Shown here: positions 7,412-13,453 of the stretch, piece after piece
How positions within the stretch are numbered: position 1 is the stretch's first letter
Layout: every line of letters starts with the position of its first letter
Origin: Scleromatobacter sp045810265
Lineage (GTDB): Bacteria; Pseudomonadota; Gammaproteobacteria; Burkholderiales; Burkholderiaceae_C
Direction: 5' to 3'
Assembly (NCBI GenBank): GCA_045810265.1
Contig: JBJMWF010000331.1
Coordinates: 1-19,328, forward strand
Length of the DNA: 19,328 nt
The notes under the pieces: generated by a model
Told to the model about the DNA's origin: nothing
What the model saw: the letters and a program-made list of their open reading frames with translations, nothing else
Databases searched by the model: none
Program-made: the position numbers and the translations under genes

Positions 7412-7626
7412 GTCTTGTCTCCAATAGTCGGCCGTCATCGGCTCGGGTTTTCGATCATATTCGGCGCGACCTGCAACTCGCTCGGGCAAGCCCTCGACAG
7501 GCTCGCAGACCGCCTTCGATGGCCGCGATGGTACGAATGGCTGAGATAACTGCCTAATAGATTTTTTGCGTCTTGCCATATACATTCAGGCATCCGTCTA
7601 TCGTACATCCATCGCGACCCCGAGAC
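7412..7626. promoter_or_regulatory. Divergent chvE / LysR regulator control region
   Basis: This 215-base gap must hold the promoters of both chvE (leftward) and the LysR gene (rightward). It contains an AT-richer core at about 7541-7585, standing out from its GC-rich surroundings. Three TGCC half-sites are seen: TGCC at 7551-7554 (continuing TAATA), TGCC at 7574-7577 (continuing ATATA), and the inverted GGCA at 7589-7592. The last two form TGCC-N11-GGCA, the spacing expected of a LysR-type (T-N11-A) recognition site. The first, 23 bases away, could be an activation half-site. Conserved -35/-10 boxes are not clear. Confidence 0.5.
7485..7514. repeat. Degenerate copy of a common intergenic CGACAGGCTC-type element
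   Basis: The stretch containing AAGCCCTCGACAGGCTC resembles the GCCCTTCGACAGGCTCAGGGC-like small palindromic element often scattered in intergenic DNA of Burkholderiales and other GC-rich proteobacteria. Here the right arm is degraded, so the palindrome is incomplete. Only one copy is visible. The identification rests on memory of that motif. Confidence 0.3.
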
Positions 7627-8598
7627 ATGTCCACCGCCGACACCCACTGGTTCATCCGCGCCCGCCTGAAGACCCGCCAGCTGCTTCTCCTCGTGGCGAT
7701 GGAGGAAGAAGGCAATATCCACGGCGCCGCGCAGGTGCTGAACATGACGCAGCCGGCGGCTTCCAAGCTGCTGAAGGACCTCGAGGACATGCTCGAAGTC
7801 CGCCTGTTCGATCGCCTTCCGCGTGGCGTGCGCCCAACGTGGTACGGGGAAACCATGATTCGCCACGCGCGCATGGCGCTGGCCAGCCTGAGCCAGGCGC
7901 ACGAGGAAATCGACGCACTCAAGGCCGGCCGCTTCGGGTCCGTCAGCATCGGCACCATCACGGCGCCGGCGATCACGCTGCTGCCTGACGCCGTGTCGCA
8001 GGTCAAGGCGGCGCATCCGTCGCTGCGCGTGGGGCTGCAGGTCGAGACCAGCGACGTGCTGATCGACCGCCTCGCGCAAGGCAAGCTGGACATGGTGATC
8101 GGGCGCCTGTTCGCGCGCCACGACAAGTCCGACCTGCGCTACGAGGCGCTGGTCGAGGAGCCGATCGCGGCCGTCGTGCGTCCCGGCCATCCCCTGATGG
8201 AGCGCACCAGCCTGAAGCTGGCCGACCTGGCGAGCGCCGCCTGGATCGTGCCGTCCGCGGGCAGCGTGCTGCGCCATCGCTTCGAGCTGATGTTCCAGGA
8301 GGAAGGCCTGCCCGCGCCGAACGACCTGATCGAGACCACCGCGCTGCTGTTCATGACCAAGATGCTGGAACAGAGCGACCTCATCGGCGTCGTCGCGTCG
8401 GACGTCGCCCTGTACTACCAGGAGCACGGCCTGGTCGCGATCCTGCCGGTGGAGCTGCCCTGCAAGATGGACGCGTTCGGGCTGATCACGCGCACCGACC
8501 GGCTGCTGGCGCCGGCGGCGCAGGTGATGCTGCGCGCCATCAAGGCGGTGGCGCATGACGTGTACGGCACGCCCTTGATGCTCGACGAACCGGCTTGA
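7627..8598 (+). CDS. gbpR: LysR-family transcriptional regulator (GbpR/GguR-like)
   Basis: A 323-aa LysR-type regulator. The N-terminal winged helix-turn-helix spans about residues 12-75 and reads GNIHGAAQVLNMTQPAASK then LLKDLEDMLEVRLFDR, a typical recognition helix and wing. The C-terminal half is a periplasmic-binding-protein-like effector domain starting around residue 100 (FGSVSIGTI). The gene is divergent from chvE, as the LysR regulators GbpR/GguR are beside ChvE-type genes in Agrobacterium and Azospirillum, so control of chvE-gguAB in response to galactose, arabinose or a pathway intermediate is the likely role. The ATG at 7627 starts just before the first helix, while an in-frame ATG at 7573 would add 18 residues of low-complexity text inside the promoter. 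Its stop is three bases from the convergent TPR-methyltransferase stop. Gene name is by context. Confidence 0.87.
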   Translation: MSTADTHWFIRARLKTRQLLLLVAMEEEGNIHGAAQVLNMTQPAASKLLKDLEDMLEVRLFDRLPRGVRPTWYGETMIRHARMALASLSQAHEEIDALKAGRFGSVSIGTITAPAITLLPDAVSQVKAAHPSLRVGLQVETSDVLIDRLAQGKLDMVIGRLFARHDKSDLRYEALVEEPIAAVVRPGHPLMERTSLKLADLASAAWIVPSAGSVLRHRFELMFQEEGLPAPNDLIETTALLFMTKMLEQSDLIGVVASDVALYYQEHGLVAILPVELPCKMDAFGLITRTDRLLAPAAQVMLRAIKAVAHDVYGTPLMLDEPA

Positions 8599-8601
8599 CG
8601 G

Positions 8602-9942
8602 CTACGTTCGCCGGCGTGCCACCACCAGCCATCCGCGCACCGGCGCCTGCTTTTCCTCGCGCAGCACCGCCTCCACCGGGGCTTGGACGAGCAGCCCGGC
8701 CGCCTCGAACACCTGCCGCGCGTGCGCGCCATCGTGCGCATAGCGGCCGTTGTCCTGCAGCTTGTGCGTGGCGTCGCCGCCGTCCCCCAGTGCCTCCAGC
8801 GTGAACACGAAGGTGCCGCCCGCGCGCAGCGCGCCGTGCACCGCGCGCGCGACCTCGCCCAGCTCGCCGAAGTAGTTCAGGGTGTCGGCGGAGACGACCA
8901 GGTCGAAGGCGCCCGGGCGTTCGCGCAGGAACGCGGTCAGTTCGGCCTTGTGCAGCTCGTCGTAGGCGACGCGCTGGCTGGCGCGTTCCAGCATCGCCCC
9001 GGAGAGGTCGCAGCCGACCAGGCGCAGCGCCCACGGCCGCAGCAGCGGTCCGCACAAGCCGGTGCCACAACCGATGTCGGCGACGTCCAGCTGGCGCGAC
9101 GGCGACGGCAGCGCGGCGGCGACCGCGTCGGCGACGACCTGCGGCGCGCGGTAGTGGAGGCTGGACAGCTTGCCGTCGAAGGTCGGCGCGAAGCTGTCGA
9201 ACAGCTTCTCGACATACGCGTCGCTGGCGCGCCCGGGCGTGCCCACGCCGGTGCAGGCGGCCAGGTGATGCTGCACGTACGGGTTGTCGGGCTCCTGCGC
9301 GAGCCAGGCCCGCAGGATGACGACGGCCTGCGCCGTCTCACCGACGTACAGCAACAATTGCATGTAGAGCTGGCGCCGCTGCTCGTGCGGCGGGAGCAGT
9401 TGCATCGCGCGCAGCGCGGCGGCGACGCCCTCGTCCACGCGGCCGTCCGAGATCAGGGCCAGCGCGAGGTTGTGCATGGCGGGCCCGTGATCCGGGTCCA
9501 GCTCCAGGGCCTGCCGGCAGGCCTGCTCGCTGCGCGCCGTGTCGCCCTGCTTGCGGAACACGCGGGCCACGTTGGACCAGGCCTGCGGCGAGGGCGCGAG
9601 TTCGAGGCTGCGCTTGAACGCCTCGCCGGCCTCGTACATCTGTTCCAGGCGCATCAGCACGTTGCCCAGGTTGTTCCAGACGCCGTCCGCTTCGGGCTGG
9701 AGCAGGACCACGCGCCGCATCAGCGCCGCGGCCTCCGCCAGTTCGCCGCGCTGGTGCTTGAGGATGCCCAGCCAGTTGAGCACGTCGACCCGGTCGGGGT
9801 CGCGCTCGAGCACGGCCTCGTAGATCGGCCGGGCCTGCTCGAGGTAGCCGGCCTGATGGCGCTGCACGGCGTGGGCGAGTGCCTCGTCCAGCGTCATGGT
9901 CACTTCGCGGGCAGTGGTCGTCGGCTCGGTCGGGGCGTTCAT
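8602..9942 (-). CDS. TPR-repeat protein fused to a SAM-dependent methyltransferase
   Basis: A 446-aa cytoplasmic two-part protein. Residues about 17-225 are helical tetratricopeptide repeats (for example AGYLEQARPIYEAVLERDP, the WNNLGNVLMRL helix, and ALELDPDHGPAMHNLALAL). Residues about 245-446 form a class I methyltransferase of the UbiE/biotin-synthesis-like fold, with motif I VADIGCGTGLCGPLL (287-301), the acidic end of strand 2 in VGCDLSGAML (309-318), and motif IV DLVVSADTLNYF (347-358). FDSFAPTFDGKL (248-259) just ahead of the fold is common in this architecture. The ATG at 9942 is used because AGGAG lies seven bases upstream; an open extension to 9996 lacks such a site. The methyl acceptor is unknown, and the TPR part presumably binds a protein partner. 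It lies 69 bases after the 241-aa gene. Confidence 0.88.
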   Translation of the reverse strand: MNAPTEPTTTAREVTMTLDEALAHAVQRHQAGYLEQARPIYEAVLERDPDRVDVLNWLGILKHQRGELAEAAALMRRVVLLQPEADGVWNNLGNVLMRLEQMYEAGEAFKRSLELAPSPQAWSNVARVFRKQGDTARSEQACRQALELDPDHGPAMHNLALALISDGRVDEGVAAALRAMQLLPPHEQRRQLYMQLLLYVGETAQAVVILRAWLAQEPDNPYVQHHLAACTGVGTPGRASDAYVEKLFDSFAPTFDGKLSSLHYRAPQVVADAVAAALPSPSRQLDVADIGCGTGLCGPLLRPWALRLVGCDLSGAMLERASQRVAYDELHKAELTAFLRERPGAFDLVVSADTLNYFGELGEVARAVHGALRAGGTFVFTLEALGDGGDATHKLQDNGRYAHDGAHARQVFEAAGLLVQAPVEAVLREEKQAPVRGWLVVARRRT

Positions 9943-10011
9943 GGTCGGCTCCTGAGGAACGCCCGCACTATGCACGCGGCCCTGGCGCAGCGCCATCCCG
10001 ACTGCCCCGCA

Positions 10012-10737
10012 TCAGGCGTCGGTGAAATGAAGGTAGTCGCGATAGTTGGGGTTCAGTCGCAGCAGCTCTGCCCGCTCGGCCGCGGAGGGTCGCCACAACT
10101 GGTCGCCCACGGTCGGCGCCGAAGGCGGCAGGCGCAGGCCCGAGCCCGCCAGCCGCGCCAGGCCGATCGCCGAGAAGACGTTGGCCGGATACAGCCCGCG
10201 CACCGCGCCCGCCCGCACGTCCATCTCGGGCACCAGCCAGTCGGCGCGGCCGCCGTCGACCTCGATGGCCGCGCCGAAGAAGCCACGTCGTATCGGCGCT
10301 TCAGACAAGGGGTTGAAGTTTCCGCCCAGCCATCGGCAATAGCCGTAGTGCATGCGGTGGCCCATCAGCATGCGCAGCAGCTTGTCCTGCGCCGCGTCGG
10401 ACGCCGGGCGCAAGCGGGCGAAGATCTCGAAGGCGCGGGCCCGGTCGCCGACGGAAGCGCCTTCGGCGCCGAAGTAGCAGACGACCTCGCCCGCCTCGTC
10501 GTGCACCAGCAGCGTGTCCAGTTGCACCGGCCGCATCTTGGCCAGCGCTCGCCGCAGGGAGGACATCTCCTGCGTATGGCCGTGGTTGATCGAACCGTCC
10601 AGCGGCGTGGCTTGGCTGACATCGAGCACGGCGTCGACCAGCGCGAGCAGCTCGCCGGCCGGGCCATCTTCACCGAAAGGAGAACACCAGGCGCGGACCA
10701 GCGTGAGGCTGGCGCGCTTGCTGCCGAAAAACATCAT
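10012..10737 (-). CDS. Protein of unknown function (241 aa)
   Basis: I do not recognise this family. The product has no signal peptide, no transmembrane helix and mixed alpha/beta composition. Notable stretches are MMFFGSKRASLTLVRAWCSP at the start, LLVHDEAGEVVCYFGAEG in the middle, MHYGYCRWLGGNFNPLS around residues 130-145, and a basic, aromatic tail LLRLNPNYRDYLHFTDA. The codon bias (GC-rich third positions) is that of its neighbours, and the frame is uninterrupted, so it is a real gene. Two ATGs in tandem (10737 and 10734) could start it, with an AAGGG about ten bases upstream. It lies 80 bases downstream of the SDR gene and 69 bases upstream of the TPR-methyltransferase, on the same strand, so cotranscription with either is possible. 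No function is proposed. Confidence 0.7.
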   Translation of the reverse strand: MMFFGSKRASLTLVRAWCSPFGEDGPAGELLALVDAVLDVSQATPLDGSINHGHTQEMSSLRRALAKMRPVQLDTLLVHDEAGEVVCYFGAEGASVGDRARAFEIFARLRPASDAAQDKLLRMLMGHRMHYGYCRWLGGNFNPLSEAPIRRGFFGAAIEVDGGRADWLVPEMDVRAGAVRGLYPANVFSAIGLARLAGSGLRLPPSAPTVGDQLWRPSAAERAELLRLNPNYRDYLHFTDA

Positions 10738-10817
10738 CTAGGCGCCCTTGCACGCGATTGCCGATGCGACGATTGTCCTCGACAACGCGGGGCTGCCGCC
10801 CGGCAACCGCAAGCGCG

Positions 10818-11630
10818 CTACGCCCAGCCGGCGTCGACCTTGAACTCCTGCGCCGTGCACATGCGCCCGTCGTCGGCCGCCAGGAACAGCACCATCTGCG
10901 CGATGTCGTCGGGCTGCAGCTTGTCGGGCAGGCACTGGTTGCGCGCGATGTCCTCCTCGCCCGCCGGCGTCAGCCACTTGGTCACCTGGCGCTCGGTCAT
11001 CACCCAGCCGGGCGACACCGTGTTGATGCGGATGCGCGACGCGCCCAGCGGCTTGGCAAGGCCGCGGGTGAGGCCATTGACCGAGGACTTGGCGATCGCA
11101 TAGCACGGGTATTCGCCGCCCTTGGTCTGCCAGCCCGTCGAGCCCAGGTTGATGATGGAGCCCTGCCCCAGGCGCTTCATGCCCGGCACCACCGCCTGGA
11201 TCGCGAAGAAGGCGGCGCGCTCGTTGATCGCCATGCGGTTGTCCCAGTACTCGGGCGTGACCGATTCGAGCGTGTGGCGATCGTCGCTGGCCACGTTGTT
11301 GACGAGCACCTGGAAGTCTCCCATCGCCGCGGCCGCATCGGCGACCGCCTGCTGCAGCGCGGCGAGGTCACGCACGTCACAGGCGCGCCACCAGGGCGCC
11401 TGCCGCCCGCCGGCCTGGATGCGCGACGCGAGCGCGGCGCTGGCCTCGGCAGCGATGTCGATGAACGCGACCCTGGCGCCCTGCGCCGCGAAGGCCTCGA
11501 CCATGGCGGCGCCGATGCCCGAGCCACCGCCCGTGACGAAAACTGATCTGTCCTTGAGGCTGGGAAAGCTGGCCACCACCATCGGGCCTGCCGAATGCTC
11601 GATGGCGGAGGAAGTGCTGAGATTTGTCAT
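10818..11630 (-). CDS. SDR-family sugar 1-dehydrogenase (D-galactose / L-arabinose type)
   Basis: A 270-aa classical short-chain dehydrogenase, likely oxidising the C1 of D-galactose (and/or L-arabinose, D-fucose) to the lactone. Landmarks are the Rossmann motif TGGGSGIG (33-40), Asp58 at the end of strand 2 favouring NAD over NADP, NNVA (111-114; usually NNAG or NNAA), and catalytic Ser164, Tyr177 and Lys181 (YAIAK). SPGWVMTERQ and the C-terminal VDAGW are text typical of galactose/arabinose dehydrogenases. The start at 11630 has AAGG nine bases upstream; the open frame continues far beyond this antisense to the dehydratase gene and is a GC artefact. It is divergent from the dehydratase, which acts two steps later. 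Exact sugar preference cannot be read from sequence. Confidence 0.85.
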   Translation of the reverse strand: MTNLSTSSAIEHSAGPMVVASFPSLKDRSVFVTGGGSGIGAAMVEAFAAQGARVAFIDIAAEASAALASRIQAGGRQAPWWRACDVRDLAALQQAVADAAAAMGDFQVLVNNVASDDRHTLESVTPEYWDNRMAINERAAFFAIQAVVPGMKRLGQGSIINLGSTGWQTKGGEYPCYAIAKSSVNGLTRGLAKPLGASRIRINTVSPGWVMTERQVTKWLTPAGEEDIARNQCLPDKLQPDDIAQMVLFLAADDGRMCTAQEFKVDAGWA

Positions 11631-11638
11631 CGATACCT

Positions 11639-11653
11639 TTTTTGCAATGTCAG
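11639..11653 (+). repeat. Direct repeat copy 1 (TTTTTGCAATGTCAG)
   Basis: First copy of a 15-base motif that recurs at 11669-11683 with 13 of 15 bases identical. It lies nine bases from the SDR start codon on the upstream side, so a protein bound here would cover the SDR ribosome-binding region or the transcript start. Confidence 0.55.
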
Positions 11654-11668
11654 ATGCGTTTATCTTTA

Positions 11669-11683
11669 TTTTTCCAATATCAG
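11669..11683 (+). repeat. Direct repeat copy 2 (TTTTTCCAATATCAG)
   Basis: Second copy of the 15-base motif, exactly 30 bases from copy 1, which is close to three helical turns and so puts both on the same DNA face. It lies 46 bases upstream of the dehydratase ATG, where an operator overlapping a promoter would be expected. Confidence 0.55.
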
Positions 11684-11729
11684 TGTGCGGCGATACGATG
11701 CGCCCCGTCAAGTCGAGAAGAGAAGCCCC

Positions 11730-13451
11730 ATGGAGACAAAAAAGCCCGTCCGCCGCAGCCAAGCCTGGTTCGGCAAGAATGACCGCGACGGGTTCGTTCA
11801 CCGAAGCTGGATCAAGAACCAGGGATATCCGCACGATGAGCTCGATGGCCGTCCGGTCATCGGCATCTGCAATACCTGGAGCGAGCTGACGCCGTGCAAC
11901 GGCCACTTCCGCGAGCTGGCGGAATTCGTCAAGCGCGGCGTCTATGAAGCTGGCGGTTTTCCGCTGGAGTTCCCGGTCATGTCGCTGGGCGAGACACAGC
12001 TGCGGCCCACCGCGATGCTGTTCCGCAACCTGGCGAGCATGGACGTCGAGGAGTCGATCCGCGGCAATCCGATCGACGGCGTCGTGCTGCTGATGGGCTG
12101 CGACAAGACCACCCCCGCGCTGATGATGGGCGCCTCGAGCTGCAACCTGCCGACGATCGGCCTGTCGGGCGGCCCGATGCTCAACGGCAAGTTCCGCGGC
12201 CAGGACATCGGCTCGGGCACCGGAGTCTGGAAGATGAGCGAGATGGTGCGCGCCGGCGAGATGACGCAGGAGGATTTCACCGCTGCCGAGAGCTGCATGC
12301 ACCGCTCCAAGGGCAACTGCATGACCATGGGCCCGGCCTCGACGATGGCGTCGATGGTCGAGGCGCTGGGCATGTCGCTGCCCGAGAACGCCGCGATCCC
12401 CGCCCCCGACACGCGCCGCAACCGGCTGGCCCAGCTGACGGGCCGCCGCATCGTCGACATGGTCAAGGAAGACCTGACGATGAGCAAGATCCTCACGCGC
12501 CAGGCTTTCGAGAACGCGATCCGCACCAACGCCGCGATCGGCGGCTCGACCAACGCGGTGATCCATCTGCTGGCCATCGCCGGACGCATCGGCATCGACC
12601 TGAAGCTGGGCGACTGGGACGAGCTTGGCCGCCAGGTGCCCTGCCTGCTCGACCTGCAACCCTCGGGCAAGTTCCTGATGGAGGACTTCTTCTACGCCGG
12701 CGGCCTGCCTGCGGTGCTGCGCGAGATCCAGCACCTGCTGCACCTGGATGCGCCCACCGTCAACGGCAAGACGATCGGCGAGAACATCGCTGCCGCGCCG
12801 TGCTGGAACCGCGAAGTGATCCGTCCCCTGGCCGAGCCCTTCATGGCCGACGCCGGCATCGCCGTCGTGCGCGGCAACCTCGCGCCGGACGGCGCGGTCA
12901 TCAAGCCGTCGGCCGCCTCGGCTCACCTGCTCAAGCACCGCGGCCGCGCGGTCGTCTTCGAGACCATCGAGGACTTCCACGCCCGCATCGACGACGAGGC
13001 GCTCGACATCGACGAGCACTGCATCATGGTGCTCAAGAACTGCGGGCCCAAGGGCTACCCCGGCATGGCCGAGGTCGGCAACATGCCGTTGCCGCCCAAG
13101 GTGCTGCGCAAGGGCATCACGGACATGGTGCGCATCTCCGATGCGCGCATGAGCGGCACCGCCTACGGCACCGTGGTGCTTCACACCTCGCCCGAAGCGG
13201 CGGCCGGTGGCCCGCTGGCGCTGGTGCAGAATGGGGACATGATCGAACTCGACGTGGCCGCCCGACGCCTGCACCTGGAGGTCAGCGACGAGGAGCTCGC
13301 GCGCCGCCGTGCGCTTTGGCAGCCGCAGGAGGCCCCCAAGCGCGGCTGGCAGAAGCTCTACGTCGAGCACGTGCAGCAGGCCCACCTGGGCGCCGACCTC
13401 GACTTCCTGGTTGGTGCGAGCGGCGCCGGCATTCCGCGCGATTCGCACTGA
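11730..13451 (+). CDS. IlvD/Edd-family sugar-acid dehydratase (L-arabinonate/D-galactonate type)
   Basis: A 573-aa iron-sulfur dehydratase that would convert an aldonate to its 2-keto-3-deoxy acid. Cys56 (TPCN), Cys124 (MGCDK) and Cys197 (NCMTMG) are placed to hold a [2Fe-2S] cluster; each is three residues lower than the reported ligands of Rhizobium L-arabinonate dehydratase (59, 127, 200, from memory). Lys126 matches its carbamylated Mg-binding lysine, and Ser475 in DARMSG matches the catalytic serine. The family is reported to accept L-arabinonate, D-fuconate and D-galactonate. The start at 11730 is preceded by AGAAGAGAAG; an in-frame ATG at 11595 would run through the promoter and is rejected. 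The lactonase gene follows after two bases. With DgoK and DgoA in the same locus, D-galactonate is the likeliest physiological substrate here, by inference. Confidence 0.9.
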   Translation: METKKPVRRSQAWFGKNDRDGFVHRSWIKNQGYPHDELDGRPVIGICNTWSELTPCNGHFRELAEFVKRGVYEAGGFPLEFPVMSLGETQLRPTAMLFRNLASMDVEESIRGNPIDGVVLLMGCDKTTPALMMGASSCNLPTIGLSGGPMLNGKFRGQDIGSGTGVWKMSEMVRAGEMTQEDFTAAESCMHRSKGNCMTMGPASTMASMVEALGMSLPENAAIPAPDTRRNRLAQLTGRRIVDMVKEDLTMSKILTRQAFENAIRTNAAIGGSTNAVIHLLAIAGRIGIDLKLGDWDELGRQVPCLLDLQPSGKFLMEDFFYAGGLPAVLREIQHLLHLDAPTVNGKTIGENIAAAPCWNREVIRPLAEPFMADAGIAVVRGNLAPDGAVIKPSAASAHLLKHRGRAVVFETIEDFHARIDDEALDIDEHCIMVLKNCGPKGYPGMAEVGNMPLPPKVLRKGITDMVRISDARMSGTAYGTVVLHTSPEAAAGGPLALVQNGDMIELDVAARRLHLEVSDEELARRRALWQPQEAPKRGWQKLYVEHVQQAHLGADLDFLVGASGAGIPRDSH

Positions 13452-13453
13452 CG

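Larger units (their letters stand above)
11631..11729. promoter_or_regulatory. Divergent SDR / dehydratase promoter region
   Basis: This 99-base gap between two start codons is the most AT-rich place in the window (around 11636-11682). It must contain two opposed promoters and their operators. It carries two near-identical 15-base direct repeats whose starts are 30 bases apart, listed separately. No GC stem precedes the T-runs, so they are not terminators. An AGAAGAGAAG purine tract at 11716-11725 serves as the ribosome-binding site of the dehydratase. Confidence 0.6.

Noticed and set aside
4547..7549. A 1000-codon open frame on the plus strand
   Set aside because: It is antisense to gguB, gguA and chvE, which all have clear family motifs. 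Its translation is Arg/Asp/His/Val-rich low-complexity text, typical of a GC-driven shadow frame.
7561..7570. T-run in the chvE/LysR gap considered as a terminator tail
   Set aside because: No GC stem precedes it on either strand, and it lies between divergent promoters, where a terminator is not expected.
10773..10785. Small TTGTC-CTC-GACAA inverted repeat between the SDR and the 241-aa gene
   Set aside because: A five-base stem is expected by chance and it has no T-run or clear position relative to a promoter.
8683..11103. 806-codon plus-strand frame
   Set aside because: It is antisense to the TPR-methyltransferase, the 241-aa gene and part of the SDR gene, with shadow-like composition.
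11636..11675. T-rich runs between SDR and dehydratase considered as terminators
   Set aside because: Both flanking genes start here and diverge, and no stem-loop precedes the runs. They fit operator or promoter sequence instead.
11631..13448. Upstream extension of the SDR frame on the minus strand (total 876 codons)
   Set aside because: It runs antisense through the dehydratase gene. The SDR family domain and a ribosome-binding site begin at 11630, and the extension has low-complexity composition.
12800..13453. Upstream extension of the SMP-30 lactonase frame
   Set aside because: It overlaps the dehydratase in another frame and reads as Arg-rich nonsense. The conserved lactonase N-terminus starts at 13454.
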